31,613 nucleotides of DNA from an uncultured Veillonella sp. (lineage in GTDB: Bacteria > Bacillota > Negativicutes > Veillonellales > Veillonellaceae), in contig NZ_CALLVP010000027.1 in assembly GCF_938010505.1 (NCBI RefSeq), forward strand, positions 1-31,613, in the 5' to 3' direction. This document shows, in pieces, positions 1 through 7,700 of the stretch; the first letter of the stretch is position 1, and the number at the start of each line of letters is the position of its first letter. The notes below the pieces were generated by a model. That model did not search any database. It saw nothing but the letters and a program-made list of their open reading frames with translations, and was not told the DNA's origin. A program made the position numbers and the translations under genes.

Positions 1-1347
1 CGGTTACGTATTTGTCTTTTGCAGTAACGATGCGGTTGATATCGCCGATATTAGCGCCGTTTGTAATGACATCTCCGCCGCTGGCAACGTTTGTGATTTG
101 TTTGTTGCCCGCATTAATACCACTATTATTGATTACTACGTCACCTACGGTTACGCTATCGAAATTAGGGTTTTTGCTTACAGCTACGGTCAATTTCTTA
201 GCAGCCGTATCGTATTCCACGATTGCATTGTCTTTTGCCGCAAATTCAAGCGTATCGCCAGCTTTGATTGGGCCTTCATTATTGCCGGCCTTTACTTTAA
301 AGCCGGATTTTAGTTTTTCAACATCATCAGCACTAGCGATGTTATTGATTGTAACTGTGCTTGCCGGTGAAGTTGGATTAGCTTTATCCTCTACTTTAAG
401 ATCAACCTTGTTATTAGTTACTGTATAAGATCCATCTGCTGCAGCTGAGTTTTTAACTAGACGATAATCAGTCTTAGATGCATTGGCAACGGTAATAGCA
501 TCAGATACCTTCTTCAATTGGTCTTCTGTTGCCGCTCTACCATTTACAACTACCGGATTTTGTACATCCCAGTCACGGTTATCTAAACCGGTCACATAGC
601 TCTTATGGTCTGTGGAGTCGACACCCATTCTAGCTGTTCCCGCCGTTACGCTGTTCAAACCGGTCAAATCTTTGGCCAATTTCACATTTAATGAGCCATT
701 TGAGGATACCACACCGATATTGTTATCCGACAAGTTCGCTGCTGCCGCACCGCCTTTAATATCCAATTGATCGCCCAATTGTTTATTGATGACAGTTGCA
801 TCATCACCCTTGAAGTTCAAACCTTTCGCAATAGTGGTGTTGATATTTGTGATATTTGTTGTATTGGTATCTTGTTGCGCTTTGGATGCGATATCTGTCA
901 ATGTAACTTGTTTCTTATCGCCTTTATCATTAGCTACAGTCAATACCATGTTGCCGTCGCTGTCAGCTTTATATTTACCTTGGCTATTTGGCTCAGGGTT
1001 GGCTACCAAACGATAGTCACCTTTTGCCACTTCGGTAAATACATTGCTCAAATCGACATTAACTTTACCTGTATCATTGCGTTCCAATGTCAACGTTTTA
1101 CCGTCATTGGATACGCTGCCGCTTGTAACAAAGTTATTTTTAAGACCTGTCACATTAGCAGTCAAACCGTTTGTACCGGTTAGATTTGCAGTGCCGTCAC
1201 CATTAGCCTGGTACGTTGCAGTACCGCCGGTTACGTATTTGTCTTTTGCAGTAACGATGCGGTTGATATCGCCGATATTAGCACCGTTTGTAATGACATC
1301 TCCACCGCTGGCAACGTTTGTGATTTGTTTGTTGCCCGCATCAATAC
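1..1347 (-). repeat. Nearly identical 120-bp in-frame direct repeat in the adhesin gene
   Basis: Bases 1-120 and 1228-1347 match at 117 of 120 positions. The differences are at 56, 77 and 115 of the first copy. The offset is 1227 bp (409 codons), so both copies are read in the same frame and encode a stalk stretch containing NKQITNVASGGDVITNGANI. Similarity stops abruptly just after 120. Flanking modules are also duplicated but more diverged. Confidence 0.9.
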
Positions 1348-2896
1348 CGTCTTTTACGATTTTTGGACCTCCGGTGATAGTCACACCATCGGTATTCATT
1401 ACGGTATTGCCGGTCGTTACACTAGTCAAGCCTTGTAATTCTTTAGCCAATTTAACATTTAGTGTATTAGATCCATTGGACACTACACCGATATTGTTAT
1501 CGCTCAATTTAGATACATCAGCCACGCCACCAACAACATTAGTTTGCGCGCCTAATCTTTGAGTAAATTTATTATCATTAGCCCCTGCAGCCTTTACATC
1601 ACCTGCATAAACTACGCCTTTATTTACTTCCGTATTTACCGCATATAGTTGGCTACCGTTGACAGCATCCGTAGATGTAGCGGAAAGACGACCTGCTGCA
1701 ACATTGGTAATAGTACGTTCCGCACCTGCCTTACCTACACTTACCGTAGAACCAGGGTTAGCGCCTGCAAAATTATGTACTTCGCCATTAATCGATTCGG
1801 ATGCTGTACCAACAGCTGCTGCAGTTTCAGATCCGGCACCGATAGCCACGGCATTTTCATTCTCTACTTTTGCTTCATTACCGATAGCTACACCATTCTT
1901 TACTGATACATTAGCTTTGTTGCCTATCGCCGTACCATTTAGTCCGGTAACGGATGTCGAAGACCCTATAGCAGTGCCATCCACTGCGTTAACTAACGAA
2001 AGTCTACCGAGAGCCGTAGCCCCTATAGCTTGTGCTTTAGCTTGATTGCCGATAGCCGTGGCTTGCCCCTTTGTCGCCGCTGCCCAAGTACCAATCGCTA
2101 CAGTTTCATTTTCCTGAGCCGTCGAGAACGTACCCATAGCGATAGACCACTGACCTGACGCCTTTGAGCTTCCGCCGATTGCATAAGCATAATTGTTCAA
2201 TGCTTTTGAATTATTCCCCACCGCAAAGGAGCCTTCTCCCGTAGCTTCAGAGAGACTACCGACAGCAATGGCATGCTTATTTTTCGCCTTGGCGCCGCCA
2301 CCGATAGCAGCAGCATATTCTCCACTAGACTCGGCCTTTGAACCGATGGCAACCGCATTTTCCTGTGACGCATTGGCGATAGCACCTAAGGCAACCGCAT
2401 TCTTAGCACTAGCCACCGAGTCCCCGCCGACAGCCATAGCATATTCTGCGTGAGCCTTAGAGGTCGCACCGACAGCAACCGCATTTTCTGCTCTCGCTTC
2501 AGACCAAGGACCAATTGCTGCCGCATTTTTAGCTGTAGCATGTGATCCGCCACCTACGGCTGTAGAATACGCTCCTGTAGACTCACTATGTGCTCCTAAC
2601 GACAAAGCAACCGTGCCAGTCGCCTGAGCATAACCGCCAATCGCCACATTGTGCTGATCGGCACCACTATTGGTTCCATTACCCCAGGCTACACCTGCCC
2701 CTGTTCCGGCAGGATTTACCGCTTGGGCAACATTTAGTGGCGGTGCTACGCTCCCCACTAATGCAAGTGCACATAAAAGAGTGCGTACACCTGTGCCGGT
2801 GCTTCCGTTGATCTTGCCACGATTGTTAGCGATTTCCGAAACAACCACATAACAGTTTTTCACCCGACTCCAAATAACTTTGTAAATCCGATTCAT
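1..2896 (-). CDS. Trimeric autotransporter adhesin (YadA/Hia-like), N-terminal part, cut by the window edge
   Basis: The frame stays open from ATG 2896 to the left edge (965 codons), so the stalk end and membrane anchor are missing. The product should be a surface adhesin secreted by the type Vc route. Residues 1-59 form an extended signal peptide starting MNRIYKVIWSRVKN, with a hydrophobic stretch (LLCALALVGSVA) and a likely cut after AQA. Residues about 80-350 are degenerate 14-residue head repeats of the form NAVAIGxxSxA, typical of the YadA-type beta-roll. A neck with ITNVAAGRLS and TDAVNGSQLY lies near residues 390-415. After it come repeated stalk modules (for example DNNIGVVSxxGSLNVKLAK, seen twice, and DYRLV, seen twice). 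AGGAGGG sits 5 bases before the ATG, with a second AGGAGG further upstream. The family is clear; the ligand cannot be told from sequence. Confidence 0.93.
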   Translation of the reverse strand, partial: MNRIYKVIWSRVKNCYVVVSEIANNRGKINGSTGTGVRTLLCALALVGSVAPPLNVAQAVNPAGTGAGVAWGNGTNSGADQHNVAIGGYAQATGTVALSLGAHSESTGAYSTAVGGGSHATAKNAAAIGPWSEARAENAVAVGATSKAHAEYAMAVGGDSVASAKNAVALGAIANASQENAVAIGSKAESSGEYAAAIGGGAKAKNKHAIAVGSLSEATGEGSFAVGNNSKALNNYAYAIGGSSKASGQWSIAMGTFSTAQENETVAIGTWAAATKGQATAIGNQAKAQAIGATALGRLSLVNAVDGTAIGSSTSVTGLNGTAIGNKANVSVKNGVAIGNEAKVENENAVAIGAGSETAAAVGTASESINGEVHNFAGANPGSTVSVGKAGAERTITNVAAGRLSATSTDAVNGSQLYAVNTEVNKGVVYAGDVKAAGANDNKFTQRLGAQTNVVGGVADVSKLSDNNIGVVSNGSNTLNVKLAKELQGLTSVTTGNTVMNTDGVTITGGPKIVKDGIDAGNKQITNVASGGDVITNGANIGDINRIVTAKDKYVTGGTATYQANGDGTANLTGTNGLTANVTGLKNNFVTSGSVSNDGKTLTLERNDTGKVNVDLSNVFTEVAKGDYRLVANPEPNSQGKYKADSDGNMVLTVANDKGDKKQVTLTDIASKAQQDTNTTNITNINTTIAKGLNFKGDDATVINKQLGDQLDIKGGAAAANLSDNNIGVVSSNGSLNVKLAKDLTGLNSVTAGTARMGVDSTDHKSYVTGLDNRDWDVQNPVVVNGRAATEDQLKKVSDAITVANASKTDYRLVKNSAAADGSYTVTNNKVDLKVEDKANPTSPASTVTINNIASADDVEKLKSGFKVKAGNNEGPIKAGDTLEFAAKDNAIVEYDTAAKKLTVAVSKNPNFDSVTVGDVVINNSGINAGNKQITNVASGGDVITNGANIGDINRIVTAKDKYVT

Positions 2897-3222
2897 AACT
2901 TCCCTCCTAAATTCCTCCTGTTACACTAAAATTACGCTCTCTATATTGAAGTAAAAGATATATACCCTCTGTAAAAAACACCTTTTTAAAAACAGGCGAG
3001 TATTCATCTTAATAATCATTATCACATCATTATAGTAATAATTCAAGAATCGCTAAATCTTGATTATTATGTAATGTATTTACAGTGCCAGGAAACAAAA
3101 ACAAGACTACTTTGATTTATTATAGTTATAAAGAAAAACGATTTAAAACAAAGCAGACCTTTCTAAATATTATTATAACAAAAAATAAAATATCTGAAAA
3201 TAGTTATAAAATTATAATCAGA
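2897..3222. other. Intergenic region upstream of the adhesin
   Basis: This AT-rich stretch of about 326 bases lies between the adhesin start and the IS200 end. It holds the double Shine-Dalgarno sequence (2902-2919), a candidate promoter and a Fur-like box. I see no credible gene. A plus-strand reading frame entering the IS end has low-complexity Lys/Ile/Thr composition and no ribosome binding site. Confidence 0.7.
3005..3057 (-). promoter_or_regulatory. Candidate adhesin promoter with Fur-like box
   Basis: On the minus strand a perfect TATAAT lies at 3034-3029, with a weak -35 (TTTAGC) 17 bases upstream. Immediately downstream of the -10, GATAATGATTATTAAGATG (3023-3005) matches 14 of 19 positions of the classical Fur consensus. 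The left half is nearly perfect and the right half poor. A repressor bound here would block initiation. This is pattern evidence only. Confidence 0.4.
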
Positions 3223-3223
3223 A

Positions 3224-3381
3224 CCACCCGTAAAACGGGTGGTTTGCTCACGGGCTATAAGCCCGTAGTACTAGGCCAGCGTCTAAAGGCGCTGGCTTTC
3301 ACTACGTTCAAGCCGCATAGCCATTGACTCGTAACCTTCCCCTCAAAGGGGATATGTATTACTTGCTACCCTTAAAAGGGT
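3224..3381. repeat. Chain of five small hairpins at the IS200 end
   Basis: There are five consecutive stem-loops: 3224-3242 (CCACCCG/CGGGTGG), 3250-3266 (ACGGGC/GCCCGT), 3275-3296 (GCCAGCG/CGCTGGC), 3339-3351 (CCCC/GGGG) and 3368-3381 (ACCC/GGGT, inside the tnpA C-terminal codons). All loops are short, A/T-rich and resemble TAAA or TATAA. The second element at the right edge keeps the loops of the second and third hairpins but has different paired bases in the stems. Confidence 0.75.
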
Positions 3382-3820
3382 CCTCATATTCTTTTACACT
3401 TAACTTATCCTTCATTTGGTCATGTAACTCTTGCTCACGTATATATTTTTTTACTGTTGCCTCATTTAGACCTACCGTACTAACATAATATCCCTCGGAC
3501 CAAAAGTGTCTATTTCCAAATTTATACTTTAAGTTTGCGTGTTTATCGAACATCATAAGTGCACTTTTACCCTTTAAATATCCCATAAAAGATGAAACTG
3601 CTATTTTAGGTGGGATTAATACTAACATATGCACATGATCTGCCATGAGCTCCCCCTCTATAATCTTGACGCCCTTATATTCACATAAACGCCTCAGTAT
3701 TTCACGTAAACTATTTCTATATTGATTATATATAACTTTACGTCTATACTTAGGTGTAAATACTATGTGGTATTTGCATAACCATTTTGTGTGCGCAAGA
3801 CTCTGTGTCTTTGTTGCCAT
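3359..3820 (-). CDS. tnpA: IS200/IS605-family transposase TnpA (HUH/Y1)
   Basis: This is a 153-residue single-domain transposase, full length for the family (about 140-155). It cuts and rejoins single-stranded DNA through a tyrosine-DNA intermediate. The metal-binding HUH motif is H62-V-H64 in DHVHMLV. The catalytic tyrosine is Y126 in KKYIREQ, with Q130 one turn later, after the typical YYVSTVG stretch. The N-terminal KYHIVFTPKYRRKV is also typical. AAGGTGA precedes the ATG. All key residues are present, so the element may be active. The last codons overlap one of the terminal hairpins. Confidence 0.95.
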   Translation of the reverse strand: MATKTQSLAHTKWLCKYHIVFTPKYRRKVIYNQYRNSLREILRRLCEYKGVKIIEGELMADHVHMLVLIPPKIAVSSFMGYLKGKSALMMFDKHANLKYKFGNRHFWSEGYYVSTVGLNEATVKKYIREQELHDQMKDKLSVKEYEDPFKGSK

Positions 3821-3979
3821 ATAAAATCACCTTTCTTTTGCATATAATGCGGCTTGAACACCTACATTATACTTAAGCAAGGTGATTTTTTTGTATAACT
3901 TTCCTTGCCGCACCCGCATAGCGGGTGGTTTAATGATTCGCGACTACGTCGCGAACCAGTCTAAAGACAATAAAATTAG

Positions 3980-4013
3980 AAAAACCACTTGATACATGTA
4001 TCAAGTGGTTTTT
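3980..4013 (-). terminator. Rho-independent terminator of the aminotransferase gene
   Basis: This is a perfect 34-bp palindrome centred between 3996 and 3997, with AAAAACCAC and GTGGTTTTT at its ends. It lies 19 bases past the stop codon and could also work in the opposite direction. It abuts the IS200 upstream end. Confidence 0.85.
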
Positions 4014-4032
4014 AGTATGATTTACTTACGTA

Positions 4033-5280
4033 TTATAATTTACCAAGACGCTTCATGGCATTATAAATTTTTTCAGCAAGACCTGTCATTTGAGATTTAG
4101 GAATACCGCATGCTGCTATACGAATACCATTTGCTAATGCAATCACATAGATATGCTCTTTTTTCAATTCTTCACAGATAGCATTCGCAGAGTCTGTAGG
4201 AATTGTAATAAAGAAACCACCGCGGTAAGGTAACATAGGAAGGCCTACTTGTGCCGCTTCTTGTTTAAAGATATCAGCGCGATCACGGATTAATTGATAG
4301 TAACAATTACGCTCATCTTCATAAGCTTTAAATTTAACAGAATCCGCCACAATATTTGCCATTGTACGCATTGCAGGACGACAAATATTAGACCATGTAG
4401 CACGACTTGTAGATTTGTTAATTTCTAAAAATTCATCAGCAATTTCTTCATCATCAGAAATGCCAATCATAGCACCAACACGTTGACCATACATGGTAAA
4501 TCCTTTAGATAAGCTATAGCATACACAAGTAAGAATTTCTTTAGGTAAGTGACCAAATTTACTAAAGAATGCACGTACTTCTTCTTTTTCACCAGAGTAA
4601 TCAAGGTACGCCACATCAACACCAATAATCACATTATTGCGACCAATAGCAACTAACTCTTTCAAGAAGTTAAGAATAGAATCCCAGTCTTTATCTTCAA
4701 TAGAGTACCCTGTTGGATTATTGCCAGGTGTATTAAATACGATGACTACATTTGTTTGTTTAGCCGCCAATTCATTTACACGATTTTGGAATGCTTCATG
4801 GTTAAAGTTATTATGTTCATCAAATAAAGAGTACGTAACTAATGTACGACCAGTATCGCTACAAATGACACGGTATGCACCCCAATACCAATCTGCAGTT
4901 AATACTTCATCACCAGGTTCTGTATAGTTATGAATCAAATGATGAATACCACCAGTACCACCAGCGGTAGCAATACTACGGATATGGCCTTCTGGACGAG
5001 AATTACCAAAACATTCTTTCTCAGCAGCAGATAAAAACTCTGGAATACCCGCAATTGGTGCATAACCAATGTGTTCAGAATCAGAAAGACTCAAGTATTC
5101 CTCTTTAACAGTTTTAAGAAAAACTAATTTACCCTCTTCATCATGAATAGCACCCAAAGTACCATTTACAACGTTCTCACGGCCATTTTCTTTTGCATCT
5201 GCTTGAGCTTGACCAGCAGTTACAAAGATCACGTCTTTTAATTTTTTTCCTTTTGCATGCTTTGCTGCAACACTTGTCAT
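4033..5280 (-). CDS. Class I/II PLP-dependent aminotransferase (aspartate/aromatic type)
   Basis: The 415-residue fold-type I aminotransferase should move an amino group between an amino acid and a 2-oxo acid in the cytoplasm. The PLP lysine is K259 in SLSKGFTMYGQRVG, with R267 in the phosphate-binding position. N188 lies in NTPGNNPTGY, D222 in GVDVAYLDY contacts the pyridine nitrogen, and R387 in NGIRIAACG is the likely carboxylate-binding arginine. Length and motif order fit aspartate or aromatic aminotransferases; the substrate cannot be fixed by eye. The gene stands alone: its own promoter lies upstream, a strong terminator follows, and GGATGG precedes the ATG. Confidence 0.88.
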   Translation of the reverse strand: MTSVAAKHAKGKKLKDVIFVTAGQAQADAKENGRENVVNGTLGAIHDEEGKLVFLKTVKEEYLSLSDSEHIGYAPIAGIPEFLSAAEKECFGNSRPEGHIRSIATAGGTGGIHHLIHNYTEPGDEVLTADWYWGAYRVICSDTGRTLVTYSLFDEHNNFNHEAFQNRVNELAAKQTNVVIVFNTPGNNPTGYSIEDKDWDSILNFLKELVAIGRNNVIIGVDVAYLDYSGEKEEVRAFFSKFGHLPKEILTCVCYSLSKGFTMYGQRVGAMIGISDDEEIADEFLEINKSTSRATWSNICRPAMRTMANIVADSVKFKAYEDERNCYYQLIRDRADIFKQEAAQVGLPMLPYRGGFFITIPTDSANAICEELKKEHIYVIALANGIRIAACGIPKSQMTGLAEKIYNAMKRLGKL

Positions 5281-5319
5281 AACTTACACCATCCTATCTG
5301 TAACAAATATTACATGTTT

Positions 5320-5348
5320 ATCATACCTAAACTTATTTAAATATACAA
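5320..5348 (-). promoter_or_regulatory. Candidate promoter of the aminotransferase gene
   Basis: On the minus strand TTGTAT (5348-5343), a 17-base spacer and TATGAT (5325-5320) lie about 40 bases before the start codon. Confidence 0.5.
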
Positions 5349-5491
5349 CGTATATTCAGTAAATATATTGTATACATAGCAATTTGTACTAGTTATTCGT
5401 AATTTAGTCTTTGACAAAACATATGTAAAGTATATCAAGCATCTCAAATAAAGTAATTTATCAACAATATACAGTAAGACTGTAAATATAT

Positions 5492-5520
5492 AAAAAAAGG
5501 ACCACTCATAAGAGTGGTCC
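5492..5520 (-). terminator. Rho-independent terminator of the outer membrane protein gene
   Basis: The arms GGACCACTC and GAGTGGTCC enclose a four-base loop. Read on the minus strand they are followed by seven T residues. The hairpin lies about 9 bases past the stop codon at 5530. Confidence 0.88.
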
Positions 5521-5529
5521 TAATCATCC

Positions 5530-6099
5530 TTAGAAGGAGTAGCCTACACCAGCGTGTAAACCTTTTGCAGTTTTATCGTTACTATTTACGCTATATTTAT
5601 CATAGCCATAGTATACATTTAAGTCGATATCAGGGCGAACTTCATATTGAGCACCTACTTGGTAAGTTTGCTTAATATCATTACCCCAACCAGCTTTAGC
5701 AAAGCCGTTTACTTTATTAGTCAAAGGTACATGACCGATAACACCAGCTTGGAAGCCTAGTTCAGTGTCATTTGTACGAATTGCAGTACCAGCACCATAA
5801 ACGTTTACGTTTGGATGCACTTTGTAAACTAATGCTAATTGATGATCTTTAATATCGCCATTTTTTGCATTTAATTTATCATAAGAGTATTGTAATGCAG
5901 TTTTATCGGAAAGGTCGTGTTGTAAAGAAACACCGAAACCATCATTGCTATTGCCGCCACCTTTAGATACATGTTGTTTAAAAGCGTAATCAGCTTGTAC
6001 CTTAGTGGACCCATCGCTAATTTTTGTTACAGGTGCAGCAGCAAATGCACTACCTGCTACTACTGTAGCTGCTAAAGTCAATAATACTAATTTCTTCAT
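5530..6099 (-). CDS. Small outer membrane beta-barrel protein
   Basis: This 189-residue secreted protein starts with a clean signal peptide (MKKLVLLTLAATVVAGSAFA, likely cut before AAPVTK). The mature part is about 169 residues of alternating polar and hydrophobic stretches with many Tyr, Asn and Asp turns (for example INLNVYYGYDKYSVNSND-like segments), and it ends in GVGYSF with a C-terminal phenylalanine, the usual outer membrane assembly signal. It resembles porin-like or opacity-type 8-10-strand barrels. No catalytic motif is visible and the function is unknown. AGGAGG precedes the ATG. It follows ftsZ but has its own candidate promoter and terminator. Confidence 0.8.
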   Translation of the reverse strand: MKKLVLLTLAATVVAGSAFAAAPVTKISDGSTKVQADYAFKQHVSKGGGNSNDGFGVSLQHDLSDKTALQYSYDKLNAKNGDIKDHQLALVYKVHPNVNVYGAGTAIRTNDTELGFQAGVIGHVPLTNKVNGFAKAGWGNDIKQTYQVGAQYEVRPDIDLNVYYGYDKYSVNSNDKTAKGLHAGVGYSF

Positions 6100-6159
6100 T
6101 TTAACCTCCTATACACATACAAATGGTATGTCTTACTAAGTTACTAATTTATAGATATA

Positions 6160-6188
6160 ATTATACAATCTTAAAATTAGCGTTTCAT
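6160..6188 (-). promoter_or_regulatory. Candidate promoter of the outer membrane protein gene
   Basis: On the minus strand ATGAAA (6188-6183), a 17-base spacer and a perfect TATAAT (6165-6160) span the ftsZ stop codon. I see no terminator between the two genes, so read-through from ftsZ is also possible. Confidence 0.45.
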
Positions 6189-7217
6189 GAATACAGGGAT
6201 ATCAGGGATACCACTGTTAGTACTTGAAGTGGATGATGGACGAGATGTAGTGTTTGTTTTACCAAATTCTGGTACATTTTTCACACTAGAGTTAAAGCCA
6301 GTTGCAACAACAGTAATTTGAACTTTATCGCCTAAGCTTTCATCGATAACAGAACCGAAGATGATATTTGCATCAGGATCTGCAGCGTCAGAAATAATTT
6401 CAGCTGCTTCGTTGATTTCAAATAAGCTTAAGTTAGCACTACCAGAAATATTGAGCAAGATACCTTTTGCACCATCAATAGATGTTTCCAACAATGGACT
6501 GTTGATAGCCATTTTAGCAGCGTCAGCAGCACGGTTTTCACCTTCGCCAACACCAATGCCCATCAAAGCTTCGCCTTGTTCAGTCATGATAGTTTTAACA
6601 TCAGCAAAATCAAGGTTGATTAAACCAGGAACTTGAATCAAATCGGAAATACCTTTAATACCTTGACGAAGAACATCATCAGCTGTGCGGAATGCATCGC
6701 TCAAAGAACATTTTTTATCAACAACTTGTAACAATTTATCATTAGGAATAACGATAATTGTATCAACTTTTTGAGTCAAGAACTCAATGCCTTTTTCTGC
6801 TTGTGCACGACGGCGTTTACCTTCAAATGCGAAAGGTTTAGTTACTACGCCTACTGTCAATGCACCAACTTCTTTAGCACATTCTGCAACGATTGGAGCA
6901 GCACCTGTACCAGTACCACCACCCATACCAGCAGTTACGAAGACCATGTCAGCACCTTCAAGAGCTTTAATGATATCTTCACGACTTTCTTGAGCAGCTT
7001 CTTCACCAACTTGTGGATTAGCACCTGCACCAAGACCTTTAGTTACTTTTTCGCCGATTTGAATCGTTACATCCGCTTTAGATAATTCAAGCACTTGGCT
7101 TTCAGTATTAGCGGATAAAAATTGAACACCTTTAAGATCGCTATCTACCATGCGATTAACAGCGTTATTACCGCCGCCACCAACACCGATAACTTTAATA
7201 TTTGCAAAATCAGACAT
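6177..7217 (-). CDS. ftsZ: Cell division protein FtsZ
   Basis: FtsZ is the tubulin-like GTPase that forms the division ring. At 346 residues it is at the short end for the family. It has the N-terminal GVGGGGNNAVNRM (11-23), the tubulin signature GGGTGTG (99-105) and the synergy loop NLDFADV (N201, D203, D206) that completes the GTPase site of the next subunit. A short Ser/Thr/Asn linker leads to the C-terminal peptide PDIPVFMKR, which normally binds partners such as FtsA. ATG 7217 has AGGAGG about 6 bases upstream. ftsA, the usual upstream neighbour, is absent; DUF1290 precedes it instead. A candidate promoter lies in the 138-base gap. Confidence 0.98.
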   Translation of the reverse strand: MSDFANIKVIGVGGGGNNAVNRMVDSDLKGVQFLSANTESQVLELSKADVTIQIGEKVTKGLGAGANPQVGEEAAQESREDIIKALEGADMVFVTAGMGGGTGTGAAPIVAECAKEVGALTVGVVTKPFAFEGKRRRAQAEKGIEFLTQKVDTIIVIPNDKLLQVVDKKCSLSDAFRTADDVLRQGIKGISDLIQVPGLINLDFADVKTIMTEQGEALMGIGVGEGENRAADAAKMAINSPLLETSIDGAKGILLNISGSANLSLFEINEAAEIISDAADPDANIIFGSVIDESLGDKVQITVVATGFNSSVKNVPEFGKTNTTSRPSSTSSTNSGIPDIPVFMKR

Positions 7218-7307
7218 TGAACTTCCTCCTCTTATCGTTATCTATCGTATCAATATACGTCCCAATGTATCGATTTATATACTGACAATCTTATAACAAT
7301 TACATTT

Positions 7308-7336
7308 ATTTTACACTAAAATTTAAAAACTTTCCA
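7308..7336 (-). promoter_or_regulatory. Candidate ftsZ promoter inside the dcw cluster
   Basis: On the minus strand TGGAAA (7336-7331), a 17-base spacer and TAAAAT (7313-7308) lie in the only sizeable gap near the cluster end, about 90 bases before the ftsZ start. Confidence 0.4.
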
Positions 7337-7355
7337 CTATATAGAATGTGATTTA

Positions 7356-7700
7356 TTAGAATCGCTTGGTCATAATAATCTTTCGTATAGCGCCTACATT
7401 AATAAATACATGCAATCCAAAGCCAATAAGAGCTACGTAATATAGGTTAATTCCTATGAGGTCACCTACATATACAAGAATAACAGCTAACACAACATTT
7501 GAAAAGAACCCAAGCACAAAATTACTAAGATCAAAGGTTCGTTCCAATGCAGCCCGGCTACCACCAAATACAGCATCTAGTGCAGCCAGAACAGCGACCG
7601 ATGTGTAATTTGCATAACTTATAGGTATATGAAATGGTGAAAGCCACCCTAATGTAGTACCTACAATTAAACCAACAATGGCAAAGATATAAATATTCAT
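7356..7700 (-). CDS. DUF1290 small basic membrane protein (Sbp-like)
   Basis: This 114-residue integral membrane protein has hydrophobic segments near residues 1-18, 30-43, 58-80 and 85-105, and the C-terminus is basic (RKIIMTKRF). Size and position between a DUF881 gene and ftsZ match the small basic protein found beside divIB/ylxW in Firmicutes division clusters. No enzyme motif is visible and the family's role is not established. Its start overlaps the end of the DUF881 gene by 4 bases (ATGA type), which suggests translational coupling. Confidence 0.8.
   Translation of the reverse strand: MNIYIFAIVGLIVGTTLGWLSPFHIPISYANYTSVAVLAALDAVFGGSRAALERTFDLSNFVLGFFSNVVLAVILVYVGDLIGINLYYVALIGFGLHVFINVGAIRKIIMTKRF

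Larger units (their letters stand above)
3223..3960 (-). mobile_element. IS200-type insertion sequence (tnpA only)
   Basis: An intact Y1 transposase gene is flanked on both sides by small palindromes rather than classical inverted repeats, as in IS200/IS605 elements. The end upstream of tnpA has a 7-bp-stem hairpin (3911-3927) and an 8-bp-stem hairpin (3937-3955). The end downstream of tnpA has a chain of hairpins from 3224. The outermost palindromes at the two ends share the ACCCG/CGGGT stem. There is no tnpB. The inner limit at 3223 is supported by a 27-base identity with 31529-31555. The limit near 3960 is approximate. Confidence 0.75.

Noticed and set aside
12..2852. Several plus-strand open frames across the adhesin region
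   Set aside because: They are antisense to a continuous adhesin frame, have skewed composition and lack ribosome binding sites; the minus-strand frame has signal peptide, head repeats and neck.
3085..3327. Plus-strand 80-codon frame upstream of the IS and into its end
   Set aside because: Its second half is simply the hairpin DNA of the IS end read as protein and the first half is low-complexity AT-rich sequence with no ribosome binding site.
5411..5416. Perfect TTGACA on the plus strand
   Set aside because: No -10 lies at 16-18 bases and there is no plus-strand gene downstream before the opposing terminator.
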